A stretch of 64,000 bases of DNA. Origin: Leifsonia aquatica H1aii. GTDB taxonomy: Bacteria > Actinomycetota > Actinomycetes > Actinomycetales > Microbacteriaceae. The notes beneath the pieces are model-generated. The model did no database searches, was not told where the DNA came from, and saw only the letters and a program-made list of their open reading frames with translations. The stretch spans positions 1 to 64,000 of the forward strand of contig NZ_AYMR01000017.1 in NCBI RefSeq assembly GCF_000633535.1, read 5' to 3'. A program made the position numbers and the translations under genes. Position 1 is the stretch's first letter; every line of letters begins with the position of its first letter. Shown here piece after piece: positions 1 through 8,282 of this stretch.

Positions 1-20
1 GGCGGAGCCGACGGATCCGC

Positions 21-1292
21 TTGATGGTGGACGACGAGCGCGGGCCGGGCGACCGGCCCGCGCTTTCGCGCTGCGTGGCCATCTCCCACGCCGAGTTCGC
101 CGTCGCCAACTGGGCACGGGCACCGCTGTTCACGCGCGCCGCCGATCTCGGCGGCGACTTCTCCGACTTGTTCGGCCCCGACGCCGTGGACGAGCTCGTG
201 GCCGATCGGGCGCTGCGCACCCCGTTCGCGCGGATGGCGAAGGAGGGCGACGTGCTGCCGCCGTCGCGCTACACCTCCGGCGGCGGCTTCGGCGCCGAGA
301 TCGGAGACCAGGTCTCCGGCGACCGCGTCCTGGCCGAGCTGGCGGCGGGTGCCACGCTCGTGCTCCAGGGTCTCCATCGGACGTGGGAGCCGATCGCCCG
401 GTTCGCGCGGGCGCTCTCCGCCGAACTGGGTCATCCCTGCCAGGTGAACGCCTACATCACCCCCGCCTCCTCCCGCGGATTCGATCCGCACTACGACGTG
501 CACGACGTGTTCGTCCTGCAGATCGCCGGGGAGAAGCACTGGCGCATCCACGCACCGGTGCACCCCGACCCGTTGCGGGGGCAGCCGTGGACGGACCATC
601 GCACCGCCGTCGCGGCCCGGGCGCAGGAGCCGCCCGCGATCGACGAGACGTTCCGGCCCGGGGACGCCCTCTACCTGCCGCGGGGCTGGATCCATTCGGC
701 GACCGCGCTCGGCGCCCTGTCGATCCACCTGACGGTGGGAGTCGCCGCGTACACCCGCACCGACATCGTCGAGGAGGCGGTGTCGCGCACGGCCGACATC
801 CCCGAGCTGCGCGCCTCGCTCCCTCTCGGCTTCGATCCCGCCGACGAACCGGCGCTCACTCGCGAGGTCGAGGCGGCGCTGGACGCGCTGCGCACCGCCC
901 TCGACGACCCCGCCCGCCGGGCCGGCGTCGCCGCCGCGGTGGGAGAGCGCCTGCGTGCCCGGCGGCGGCGGGACTCGCCGCCCGCACCCGTGCGCCCGCT
1001 GACCACGGTCGACGCCGTCGCCGCATTGGACGGACGCACGGTCATCGGTGCCCGCCCGGGTCTTCGGCCGGCGATCACGACCGAGGTCGAGACGGTCACG
1101 GTGCGCCTGCCGGATCGCACGATCGCGTTCCCGATCGCCGCGCGGGAGGCGGTGGCACGGCTCCTCGACCCGGGCAGCGAGCACGACGGTCCTCTCGCGG
1201 TGGCGCAGTTGCCCGGGCTCGATCCCGAGTCGGCCGTCGTCGTCGCCCGTCGGCTGCTGCGCGAAGGTGTCGTCGTGGTCGCCGAGCGGTGA
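21..1292 (+). CDS. JmjC/cupin-fold 2-oxoglutarate oxygenase-like protein
   Basis: Resembles the ribosomal-oxygenase group (YcfD/MINA53/NO66 type) of Fe(II)/2-oxoglutarate hydroxylases, which hydroxylate ribosomal proteins in known members. An HxD iron motif is visible at His157-Tyr-Asp159 and the distal His at about 225 (RGWIH), with a lysine/tryptophan-rich strand between them (GEKHWRIH). The C-terminal third looks like a winged-helix dimerisation region. The TTG at 21 or ATG at 24 serves as start, but the frame stays open to the left window edge, so the true start could lie outside. It overlaps the next gene by GTGA, so the two are probably cotranslated. The substrate cannot be told from sequence. 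Confidence 0.75.
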   Translation: MMVDDERGPGDRPALSRCVAISHAEFAVANWARAPLFTRAADLGGDFSDLFGPDAVDELVADRALRTPFARMAKEGDVLPPSRYTSGGGFGAEIGDQVSGDRVLAELAAGATLVLQGLHRTWEPIARFARALSAELGHPCQVNAYITPASSRGFDPHYDVHDVFVLQIAGEKHWRIHAPVHPDPLRGQPWTDHRTAVAARAQEPPAIDETFRPGDALYLPRGWIHSATALGALSIHLTVGVAAYTRTDIVEEAVSRTADIPELRASLPLGFDPADEPALTREVEAALDALRTALDDPARRAGVAAAVGERLRARRRRDSPPAPVRPLTTVDAVAALDGRTVIGARPGLRPAITTEVETVTVRLPDRTIAFPIAAREAVARLLDPGSEHDGPLAVAQLPGLDPESAVVVARRLLREGVVVVAER

Positions 1293-2206
1293 CCGTCGCA
1301 CCGGACTGGCTGCCCTGCAGCGACCGCGCCCGGGAGCGCGGGGATCCGCTGACCGGAACCGCCGGGTTCGGCGAACGCTGGCTGCTGGTCGAGATCGAGA
1401 GCGGGTGGGGGCGCCACGCCTTCGTCGAGTCCGCCCTCGACCCGGCGATCGGTGCCGCCCTCGTGGCGCGCACGGAGGCGGCGGGAGTGCGCCCGCTGGC
1501 CATCCGCCGGACGGGGCTGCGCGCGGAGGAGCGCCGCGGCCAACGATCGTGGCGATGGGCCGTGGTGGACGCCCGGCCCGGCCGCGAGGAGATCCGCTGG
1601 GGCGCAGTGGACGACCCGCGCGACCTGCTCGGGATCCCCCTGGACGGGAGCGCGGGCACCGCGGACCCCCGCCCGGTCTACGCCGTCTGCAGTCACGCGC
1701 GGCACGACCAGTGCTGCGCGGTGCGCGGACGCCCGGTCGTCGCCGCTCTGGCCGCGGAGCATCCCGAGGAGACGTGGGAGTGCTCCCACCTGGGAGGCGA
1801 CCGCTTCGCCGCGACGATGATCGTCTTCCCGCACGGCCTGCTCTACGGCGCGGTCCCGGCCGGCGAGGCGCTCACGGTGGTCGCCCGGCACGCGGCGGGC
1901 CGGATCGATCCGCGTTACTTGCGCGGGCGCACCTCTCTCAGCACGGTCGCCCAGGCCGCCGAGGCGTTCGCCCGCGACCGTTCGGGCGATGACGCGATCG
2001 GCGCCTACCGCGTGCGCGCCGAGCACCCGCATCCGCACGGCTGGACGGTCGAACTCGAGCACGCCGAGGGTCCCGTCCGGGTGGAGGTCGGAGAACGGCT
2101 GTCCGCACCGCTGCTGAGCACGTGCGCGGCGACGATCGCGCACCCGGTGCGGGAGTTCGTGCCGGTCTCGGTCGAGCCCGGCCGAGCCCGGGTCGAGCCC
2201 GGCTGA
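1289..2206 (+). CDS. sucrase/ferredoxin-like family protein
   Basis: 305 residues, of the Suc_Fer-like family, a thioredoxin-fold protein related to 2Fe-2S ferredoxins and to proteins once noted in sucrose utilisation. The diagnostic cysteine region CSHARHDQCCAVRG is present, followed by WECSHLGGDRFAA and a PHGLLYG block. The GTG at 1289 was chosen because it overlaps the upstream stop (GTGA) and because the family begins near this point; the longer open frame back to 383 is a shadow of the upstream gene. Pairing with a JmjC oxygenase suggests an electron-donor or redox partner role, but that is inference. The last residues are encoded by a decamer repeat. Confidence 0.75.
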   Translation: MTVAPDWLPCSDRARERGDPLTGTAGFGERWLLVEIESGWGRHAFVESALDPAIGAALVARTEAAGVRPLAIRRTGLRAEERRGQRSWRWAVVDARPGREEIRWGAVDDPRDLLGIPLDGSAGTADPRPVYAVCSHARHDQCCAVRGRPVVAALAAEHPEETWECSHLGGDRFAATMIVFPHGLLYGAVPAGEALTVVARHAAGRIDPRYLRGRTSLSTVAQAAEAFARDRSGDDAIGAYRVRAEHPHPHGWTVELEHAEGPVRVEVGERLSAPLLSTCAATIAHPVREFVPVSVEPGRARVEPG

Positions 2207-2222
2207 GCCCGGTTGAGCCTCC
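2169..2222. repeat. five imperfect GAGCCCGG decamers
   Basis: Five roughly 10-bp units built around GAGCCCGG follow one another from the last codons of the sucrase/ferredoxin-like gene into the intergenic space. The stop codon falls inside the fourth unit (GGC TGA GCC). It looks like local slippage that has rewritten the C-terminal tail (VEPGRARVEPG). Confidence 0.7.
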
Positions 2223-2254
2223 GGACGCGGGGCGGAGCCCGGCCCGGGTCGCGG

Positions 2255-2680
2255 CTACGCGGTCTGGGCCGCTGCGACGCCCCACTGCTGGATCTTGACC
2301 ATATTGCCCGCCGGGTCGCGGAACGCGCAGTCGCGCGAGCCGTAGAACTGGTCGATCGGCTCCTGGAGGACCTCGGCCCCGAACGCACGGACGCGCTCGA
2401 AGAGCCCGTCCACGTCGTCGGTGCTGAAGACGACGCCGGGGAGGGTGCCCTTGGCCACGAGCGCGGCCAGCGCGTCGCCGTCGGCCTGGGGGCGGCCGGC
2501 GTACGGATCCGAGATCACGATCTGCGAGCCGGGCTCCCCGGCGACGCCCATCGTGATCCAGTGGTGGCCGTCGTAGGCGACGTCGTTGAGGACGTCGAGG
2601 CCGAGCGCGTCGCGATAGAACACGAGGGACTCGGCGGGGTCGGTGGCGATGATGTCGACGAAGTGCACGGAGATGGTCAT
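2255..2680 (-). CDS. VOC family (glyoxalase/bleomycin resistance-like) protein
   Basis: 141 residues with a vicinal-oxygen-chelate fold: an N-terminal betaalphabeta unit (FVDIIATDPAESLVFYRDALGL) and the repeated half containing GVVFSTDDVDGLFERVRAFGAEVLQEP. Members are metal-dependent lyases, dioxygenases or drug-binding proteins; the substrate is not predictable. The C-terminal sequence DCAFRDPAGNMVKIQQW is the typical last strand. It lies 53 bp downstream of an AraC-type regulator on the same strand; AraC-VOC pairs are common in actinobacteria and the regulator may control this gene. Confidence 0.8.
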   Translation of the reverse strand: MTISVHFVDIIATDPAESLVFYRDALGLDVLNDVAYDGHHWITMGVAGEPGSQIVISDPYAGRPQADGDALAALVAKGTLPGVVFSTDDVDGLFERVRAFGAEVLQEPIDQFYGSRDCAFRDPAGNMVKIQQWGVAAAQTA

Positions 2681-2733
2681 GACCTCACTCTAGGAACGGG
2701 GAGCGGGTCCGTGCTTCTCCAAAACTGCTCGAC

Positions 2734-3144
2734 TCAGCCGCGCTGGTGGTCCCGCACCGGGCGGACCCGCTGCTTGGCGATGCAGTCGGGCATCGCGGCG
2801 ACCGAGAGGTGCTCCCGCGAGCGGTAGCTGGTGGGCGTCTCCCCCACGAGCTCGCTGAACTTCGCGCTGAACGAGCCGAGCGACGTACAGCCGACGGTCA
2901 TGCAGGCGTCGGTGACGCTCATCCCGGTCCGCAGCAGCGCCATCGCCCGCTCGATCCGCCGGGTCATCAGGTAGCTGTAAGGGGTCTCGCCGTATGCGGC
3001 GCGGAACTGGCGGGAGAAGTGCGAGGCCGACATGTAGGCGTGTGCGGCCAGCGTCGGCACGTCCAGCGGCTTCGCGTAGTCGCGGTCGATAAGGTCGCGT
3101 GCCCGGCGGAGGGCCGCGAGCGTCTGCAGCTCCTCGGGACTCAC
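2734..3144 (-). CDS. AraC family transcriptional regulator (DNA-binding domain only)
   Basis: 136 residues that are almost entirely the AraC/XylS DNA-binding domain. Two helix-turn-helix units are visible: TLAAHAYMSASHFSRQFRAAYG and VTDACMTVGCTSLGSFSAKFSE (the latter holding the AraC signature). There is no N-terminal ligand domain, so any effector sensing must be weak or absent, as in SoxS/MarA-like proteins. The GTG start at 3144 overlaps the TGA of the upstream nuclease-helicase gene (GTGTGAG), arguing for translational coupling. A much longer open frame continuing to 5994 is a shadow of the helicase gene and was not used. Confidence 0.8.
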   Translation of the reverse strand: MSPEELQTLAALRRARDLIDRDYAKPLDVPTLAAHAYMSASHFSRQFRAAYGETPYSYLMTRRIERAMALLRTGMSVTDACMTVGCTSLGSFSAKFSELVGETPTSYRSREHLSVAAMPDCIAKQRVRPVRDHQRG

Positions 3145-6100
3145 ACCGCCACCGTAGCCTGGTCCGCCGCCGTCGACCAGGCGGGTTCGGACTCGACCAG
3201 CCGGATGAACCCGCTGAGCTCGGTCACACCGGTCGGGGTGGTCGGCAGGAATTCGGACAGCTCCGGCGAGTGCACGAGGAAGGCGGCCCACTTGGCGCGG
3301 GAGATCGCCACGTTGAGGCGGTTCTTCATCAGCAGGAACGCCATCCCGCGCGGGGCGTCGGCCGCGCTCGACGCGGCGAGGCTCACGATCGCCACGGCCG
3401 CCTCCTGGCCCTGGAACTTGTCGACGGTGCCCACACGGACGGCGGGATGGCCCGCCGCGTCGAGCGCCGCCCGCACCTCGGCGAGCTGAGCGTTGTACGG
3501 CGTGACGACGATCACGTCGTCCGGCCCGAGCGGGTGGTCGTCGACACCGGAAGCGGGGTCGCTCCACGACCGCCCGAGCACGTCGCGCACCAGCTCGACG
3601 ACGACGGCGGCCTCCTCGGGCGACGCGGTCGCGTTGCCGGCGTGCTCGACGGGAACGGGGTGGACGCCGGCGGCGACCCCGGCGAGCAGCCGCCGGGCCG
3701 CGTCGGGGTGCGCGTGCAGCCGTCCCTCGTACGAGAGCACGGAGACCGGTCCGGCCACGGCCGGGTGCATGCGGCGGCTCTCGGCGAGGAAGTAGCCGAA
3801 CTCCGCCGGGAGTACGTCGTGACCGTCGCTCACCCAGCCGAGGGCCGAGCCGTCGACCGGCTCCGGATGCCGCCCCTGACTGACCTGCGGCAGCTGCTGC
3901 GGGTCTCCCAGCAGCAGCAGGTTGCGCGCGGCGACCCCGACGGCGATGGTCGAGGCGAGCGAGAACTGGCCGGCCTCGTCGACCACCAGCAGGTCGAGAC
4001 TGTCCCGCGGCACCCGGCCGGGGTTGGCGAAGTCCCACGCCGTGCCGCCCAGGACGTACCCGCCGGCGGCGTTCCGCTCCGCGAACTCCAGCTGACCGTC
4101 CGTGGGGAGGACGGTGAAGGCACGGGCGGCCTCCGGGTCGGCCGTCGAGCTCGCGGTCTTGCCGACCCGGGCGGCGTCGAGACCGGCGGCCACGACGCGG
4201 TCGAGCAGGTTCTCGACGACGGCGTGCGACTGGGCGACGACGCCGATGCGCCAGCCGTGGTCGGCCACCAGACGGGCGATCACGTGCGCGCCCAGGTACG
4301 ACTTCCCCGTGCCGGGAGGGCCCTGCACGGCCAGGTAGGAGCGATCGAGGTCCAGGAGGCTGGCCACGACGGCGGCGATGCGGCCGCTCCCGTCGGCCGG
4401 CCCCTCCTCCGCCAGCGCGCCGGACGACGTCCGCGGCGGGGTGCGCCGCACCAAGTCGACGGTGGCGTCGACCGGCCAGGTCCCGGCCTGGAGCGCACCG
4501 AGCAGGCCCGTCCCCCACTCCCGGATGGCCTCGCCGAGCCGGCGGGCGTCCGGCGGCGCGGCCGGGGTGAGCGCGGTGGGCCGGTCGCGGTACGGCAGCA
4601 CATCGCGCGGCAGGGTCTCTCGCACGATGACGGAGCCGTCGTCCGTCGCGCCGATCACGGCGACGGTGCGGGCCGTGCGCGAGCCCGGCTGGGCACGCGG
4701 CTGCCGGAACGGACCGGGGAACTCGTACAGCAGGTACGGCCCGCCGCGCTCGCTGACCCGGACGGAGCTGCCGGCGCCCCACTGACCGCTCAGGAGGAGC
4801 TCCCGGCGCTCGACCCGCTGGCCGTCGTCCTGGTGCCAGTCCCGCACGACGCGCACCGAGTCCACCGCGAGCACGTCCCGTGTCTCGGCCCACTCCTCGA
4901 TCGGCTGGATGAGCCGCGCGTAATGCGATTGCCAGAAGCTCTTCTGCTCCCGGCGGTGGAAGTCGATCGCCGCGGCCGCCAGCGCGACGGCGGCGCGATC
5001 CGGGGTGCGGTGGGGGTCGAGCGGATCGCCCGCGTAGCCGAGCAGGGCCGCGCGCAGCGGCGACTCCTCGGGCGGGACCTCCAGGTCGTCGACCGGGGAG
5101 GTGCCGACCGGGATGCCGTTCTCGGCCGCCCGCGCCAGCAGCCAGTCCCGCAGCCGCAGGGTGCTCACGCAGTCGTAGCGGTTGTAGTCGCCCAGCGCAT
5201 CGAGAAGCGGCTGCGCCTCGGCGTCGCGGCCGAGCGCGAGCAGATCGCGCGCGTTGGCGTACTCCGAGATCGAATCGGCGCCGTTGGTGACCTCGCTCTG
5301 CCGCAGCTCGGTGCCCATGTAGAGCGGTTCGAGCTTCTTGATCGAGTACGACCGCGAGCCGACGCGGACCGCTTTGCGCACGAGCGGGTACAGGTCGACG
5401 AGCACGCCGTCGCGCAGCAGGCCGTCGACCTCCTCCTCCCCCACGCCGTGCCGCGCGGCGAGCGCCAGCAGGTGGGTCTGCTCGTAGGCGGCGTAGTGGT
5501 AGATGTGCATGCGCGGGTACTGCGCCCGCCGCTCCCGGACGAACGCCAGGAAGGACTCCAGCGCCACCCGCTCGGCGGCGAAGTCGTGGCCCCAGAACGC
5601 CGTGAACTCGGCGTGGACGTCGACCATCCCGAACAGGTAGTCCAGGCCCCAGCGCTCCCCCGAACCCTCGGTGTAGAGCGGGTCGCCCTCGAAGTCGAAG
5701 AACAGGTCGCCCGCGTCGGGGTGCGGCAGGGCGGCGAGCACGGGCGCGTTGAAGACACGCACCGGAGGGGCCTCGCCCGCCGTCGCTCGCAGTTGGAGCC
5801 GGGCCTGCTCGCGCAGCCCGTCGAGCGTGCCGTCCGGGATGCCGTCGACCGGCCCGGTGGAGGCCGCGAGCGCGTCGATGGTGCCGAGGCCCGCGGCGAT
5901 CAGGTGCTCGCGCTGCGTCACCCGCATGCCGGCGACGAGCAGGACATCGCGCGCGGCCTGCACCTCGGCGTCGCACGTGTCGCACCGGCCGCACACGGTG
6001 AAGCGCGGGTCGCCCCAGGCCACCGGGCCGGCATCGGCGACGTGGGCGTCGATGATGCCGAGGAGCCGAGCGCGCCGCTTGCGGTAGACGGGCTCGATGT

Positions 6101-6647
6101 CGGACAGCCGGTGCTCGCTCACGGAGCCGTCGCCCAGCAGCAGCTCCACGGTCTCGTCGGTGTCGACGCCGAGCCGGCGCAACTGGTCGGCGTAGGCGGC
6201 CAGCTGCAGCAGCGCCGTCACCCGGGCGCTGCGCGCCAGCTTGGAGTCCTGCACACGGTAGCGACCGTCGGGCCGGCGCACCACGAAGTCGGCGAAGCCG
6301 ACGAAGGCTCCGTCGAAGAACGTGGCCTGGAAGACGACCTCCGCGGCGCTCTGGAAGGCCGCCGAGGTCTGGGCGACCGCCTGGGCGAGGGCGTCCGCCG
6401 TCAACGACTCCGGTCGCCCGATCTCCGCCACGGCCTCACCGAACCGCTCCCGATAGCGCTCCAGGATGTGGTGCTCGTGCTCGTCTCCGAGGCGCGACGA
6501 GCGCACGTACATCGGGTCCTCGATCTCGGGCGCCTTCTCGAGCCTCCCGAGCTTCACGTCGAGCGAGCGCAGGAAGGCGAACTCGCACTTCGACGCCTCG
6601 GTCAGGTCGCTGGCGCTGGTGACGATCACTCCGTCGAGCACGAACAC
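3141..6647 (-). CDS. TM0106-type RecB-like nuclease fused to RNase H-like and SF1 helicase domains
   Basis: 1168 residues. The N-terminal RecB-type nuclease shows Asp134-Ser-Lys136 and a following QLAAYADQL (QxxxY) motif. Cys21 together with Cys219, Cys222 and Cys225 (CGRCDTC) could form the Fe-S staple known from AddB, Cas4 and Dna2. A middle segment beginning FDFEGDPLYTEG near residue 310 looks like the RNase H-fold exonuclease domain (RNase_H_2). The C-terminal half is a Dna2/Upf1-like helicase: Walker A GPPGTGKS (Lys782), Walker B LLVVDEAGQF, LLGDPQQLPQ, and a late VDKFQGQEA motif. Family members are widespread in actinobacteria; their cellular role is unsettled. Start is the first ATG. 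Confidence 0.85.
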   Translation of the reverse strand: MFVLDGVIVTSASDLTEASKCEFAFLRSLDVKLGRLEKAPEIEDPMYVRSSRLGDEHEHHILERYRERFGEAVAEIGRPESLTADALAQAVAQTSAAFQSAAEVVFQATFFDGAFVGFADFVVRRPDGRYRVQDSKLARSARVTALLQLAAYADQLRRLGVDTDETVELLLGDGSVSEHRLSDIEPVYRKRRARLLGIIDAHVADAGPVAWGDPRFTVCGRCDTCDAEVQAARDVLLVAGMRVTQREHLIAAGLGTIDALAASTGPVDGIPDGTLDGLREQARLQLRATAGEAPPVRVFNAPVLAALPHPDAGDLFFDFEGDPLYTEGSGERWGLDYLFGMVDVHAEFTAFWGHDFAAERVALESFLAFVRERRAQYPRMHIYHYAAYEQTHLLALAARHGVGEEEVDGLLRDGVLVDLYPLVRKAVRVGSRSYSIKKLEPLYMGTELRQSEVTNGADSISEYANARDLLALGRDAEAQPLLDALGDYNRYDCVSTLRLRDWLLARAAENGIPVGTSPVDDLEVPPEESPLRAALLGYAGDPLDPHRTPDRAAVALAAAAIDFHRREQKSFWQSHYARLIQPIEEWAETRDVLAVDSVRVVRDWHQDDGQRVERRELLLSGQWGAGSSVRVSERGGPYLLYEFPGPFRQPRAQPGSRTARTVAVIGATDDGSVIVRETLPRDVLPYRDRPTALTPAAPPDARRLGEAIREWGTGLLGALQAGTWPVDATVDLVRRTPPRTSSGALAEEGPADGSGRIAAVVASLLDLDRSYLAVQGPPGTGKSYLGAHVIARLVADHGWRIGVVAQSHAVVENLLDRVVAAGLDAARVGKTASSTADPEAARAFTVLPTDGQLEFAERNAAGGYVLGGTAWDFANPGRVPRDSLDLLVVDEAGQFSLASTIAVGVAARNLLLLGDPQQLPQVSQGRHPEPVDGSALGWVSDGHDVLPAEFGYFLAESRRMHPAVAGPVSVLSYEGRLHAHPDAARRLLAGVAAGVHPVPVEHAGNATASPEEAAVVVELVRDVLGRSWSDPASGVDDHPLGPDDVIVVTPYNAQLAEVRAALDAAGHPAVRVGTVDKFQGQEAAVAIVSLAASSAADAPRGMAFLLMKNRLNVAISRAKWAAFLVHSPELSEFLPTTPTGVTELSGFIRLVESEPAWSTAADQATVAV

Positions 6648-6727
6648 GCGCAGCCCCTTCCGTCGGGTGTCCCCCCAACCTAGCCGAGACCCCCGACACG
6701 ACCCGGGCCGCCGTCGGGCGCCGGCGG

Positions 6728-7291
6728 TCAGCCCTTCGCCGCCGCCTTCATCGCTCGCTTGTGCTCCCGCACCCGGGCGAGGGAGTCCGCGTCGACGATG
6801 TCGGCGACCGAGCGGTAGCCCTCCGCACCGTAGTCGCCCGCCGCCTCACGCCAGCCCGGCGCCTGCAGGTCCTTCTGCTTGCCGAGCAGGGCAAGGAAGA
6901 TCTTGGCCTTCTGCTCGCCGAACCCGGGCAGCGCCTTCAACCGGCGCAGCACCTCGGCCCCGGAAGGATCGTCCCGCGTCCAGATCGCGGCGGTGTCGCC
7001 GCCCCAGTCGCCGACGATCGCCGCGGCGAGCGCCTGCACCCGACCGGCCATCGAGCCCGGGAAGCGGTGGACGGCCGGCGTCTGCTTCATCGCCTCGAGC
7101 AGCGTGTCGGGGTCGAGCGCGGCGAGCTGGGCGGGGTCGAGCGCGCCGAGCCGGTCGCGCAGCTTCGCCGGGCCGGCGAACGCGGTCTCCATCGGGACCT
7201 GCTGGTCGACCAGCATCCCGACGAGGAGGGCGAACGGGGAGCTGTCGAGCAGGGCGTCCGCGGACTCGTCGGCGGTGATGTGCAGGCTCAT
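6728..7291 (-). CDS. HhH-GPD family DNA glycosylase-like protein
   Basis: 187 residues. The helix-hairpin-helix and glycine-proline-rich segment is seen as LKALPGFGEQKAKIFLALLG, and the upstream helices (LLVGMLVDQQVPMETAFAGP) match the HhH-GPD superfamily of base-excision repair enzymes. The usual catalytic Asp/Lys of EndoIII or AlkA is not obvious, and this actinobacterial subgroup is annotated only as HhH-GPD-type base excision repair protein. The ATG at 7291 has GGAGGG just upstream and gives the normal family N-terminus; a longer frame reaches 7372. Confidence 0.78.
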   Translation of the reverse strand: MSLHITADESADALLDSSPFALLVGMLVDQQVPMETAFAGPAKLRDRLGALDPAQLAALDPDTLLEAMKQTPAVHRFPGSMAGRVQALAAAIVGDWGGDTAAIWTRDDPSGAEVLRRLKALPGFGEQKAKIFLALLGKQKDLQAPGWREAAGDYGAEGYRSVADIVDADSLARVREHKRAMKAAAKG

Positions 7292-7356
7292 GCCCTCCAG
7301 TCTTCCACCAGGCTCGGGTTGGACGGAGCGACAATCCGGATCGTTTGCTCTCGGTG

Positions 7357-7393
7357 TGCATGCAAAGTGCATGTCTTGTATGCTGGTTGCATG
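7357..7393 (+). promoter_or_regulatory. vapBC promoter and phased TGCATG operator
   Basis: TGCATG occurs at 7357, 7368 and 7388, i.e. spaced 11 and 20 bp, about one and two helical turns. The first two form GTGCATG-N4-GTGCATG. A -10 hexamer TATGCT lies at 7379-7384, placing transcription start close to the ATG at 7391, so the mRNA may be leaderless. Repeats on one face of the helix over the promoter suit autoregulation by a ribbon-helix-helix antitoxin. Confidence 0.55.
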
Positions 7394-7615
7394 ACGACGA
7401 TCCAGGTCCGCAACGTCTCCGAGGAGACCAGCCGTGCGCTCAAGGCGAAGGCGGCGCTCGAGGGCCGCTCGCTGAGCGACTACCTCCTGCGCGAACTCGA
7501 CCGCCTGGCGACGCGTCCGAGCCGCACTGAACTACTGGAACGGATCGCGAGCCGCGGCGTCGCCACGCTGTCACCGGCCGCGCACGTCCTCGCCGAACAG
7601 CGCCCGGGTCGATGA
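7391..7615 (+). CDS. FitA/VapB-like ribbon-helix-helix antitoxin
   Basis: 74 residues. The N-terminal beta strand TTIQVRNVS and the two helices (EETSRALKAKAALEGRSLSDYLLRELDRL) match FitA-like/Arc ribbon-helix-helix antitoxins, which bind operator DNA and neutralise a PIN-domain toxin through the C-terminal tail (here GVATLSPAAHVLAEQRPGR). The stop overlaps the toxin start by ATGA. No Shine-Dalgarno sequence precedes the ATG, which agrees with leaderless translation from the adjacent -10 box. Similar proteins form VapBC-type toxin-antitoxin modules. Confidence 0.85.
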   Translation: MTTIQVRNVSEETSRALKAKAALEGRSLSDYLLRELDRLATRPSRTELLERIASRGVATLSPAAHVLAEQRPGR

Positions 7616-7995
7616 CGCTCGTCGTCGATGCGTCTGCGGTCGCCGAGATCCTGTTCGGTACCGAAGCAGGACACAGGGCGGCCGCGCTGATCGGCGGCCA
7701 CGACCTGCTGGCGCCGCAGCACCTCACGGCGGAGGTCGCCTCCGTCATCCGCGGGTGGTCGCTCAGTCGGCAGATCACGGAGGAGCAGGCGCTGCGCGCG
7801 TTCCGTGAGTTCGACGCACTCGGTGTCGAGCAGGTGCCGATGATGCCCACGCTGCCCGCCGTTCATGCCCTGCGGCACAACGTCAGCGCGTATGACGCCA
7901 TGTACGTCGTGCTCGCCCGCGCGGCCCAGAGCTCGCTGCTGACCCTCGATGCTCGTCTCGCAGCAGCCGTTCCGGACTGCGCGCTGCTGCCGTGA
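7612..7995 (+). CDS. vapC: PIN-domain ribonuclease toxin (VapC-type)
   Basis: 127 residues with the acidic set expected of a PIN nuclease: Asp5 in VVDASAVAEILFG, Glu in TAEVASV, and two later Asp in NVSAYDAMYVVLA and LLTLDARLA. VapC toxins cleave tRNA, rRNA or mRNA when freed from antitoxin; the target here is unknown. It overlaps the antitoxin stop by ATGA, typical of coupled expression. The gene is intact and appears capable of activity. It is followed by a convergent gene, with nothing notable in the 74 bp between. Confidence 0.87.
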   Translation: MTLVVDASAVAEILFGTEAGHRAAALIGGHDLLAPQHLTAEVASVIRGWSLSRQITEEQALRAFREFDALGVEQVPMMPTLPAVHALRHNVSAYDAMYVVLARAAQSSLLTLDARLAAAVPDCALLP

Positions 7996-8069
7996 TCTTC
8001 AGGCGGTCAGCTGGCCGGCCACTGCCGATGCGTTCATCGTCCCACGGAGGGCCGGACGCCGCACGGGCC

Positions 8070-8282
8070 TCAGACGAGGAGCAGGACGCCCGCGACGACG
8101 GAGGCCACGGCGAGCAGCAGCGCCACCCCGAGGAGCACCGCGTGGACCACCAGGAACGGTGTCGCGCGCCCCGCCGCGTCGCGCGCGCGGGCGTCCTTCC
8201 GGACCCGGGTGAAGAAGCGCGGCCACGCGAAGACGTTGAACAGCGCGTTGAGGAACAGGACGAGGGCGGCGAAGACGGTCAT
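8070..8282 (-). CDS. SCO4848-family small membrane protein
   Basis: 70 residues with two predicted membrane helices: an N-terminal one (TVFAALVLFLNALFNVFAW) and a C-terminal one (FLVVHAVLLGVALLLAVASV), joined by a charged loop (PRFFTRVRKDARARD). It resembles the actinobacterial SCO4848 family, which has no established function. The ATG at 8282 overlaps the LysR stop by ATGA, so it is cotranslated with that regulator. The longer frame extending to 9389 is antisense or shadow sequence. Confidence 0.72.
   Translation of the reverse strand: MTVFAALVLFLNALFNVFAWPRFFTRVRKDARARDAAGRATPFLVVHAVLLGVALLLAVASVVAGVLLLV

Noticed and set aside
383-2206. 607-residue version of the sucrase/ferredoxin-like gene
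   Set aside because: The first two thirds are out-of-frame shadow of the oxygenase gene; the family domain begins at the GTG at 1289.
2734-5994. 1086-residue version of the AraC-type gene
   Set aside because: Everything upstream of 3144 is Arg-rich shadow of the helicase gene.
3099-6683. 1194-residue open frame opposite the nuclease-helicase gene
   Set aside because: It is an antisense shadow caused by high GC; the minus-strand protein has full domain motifs, the plus-strand frame has none.
7391-7995. Genomic or defence island around the toxin-antitoxin pair
   Set aside because: Flanking genes are ordinary, with no integrase, repeats or tRNA; base composition does not shift clearly.
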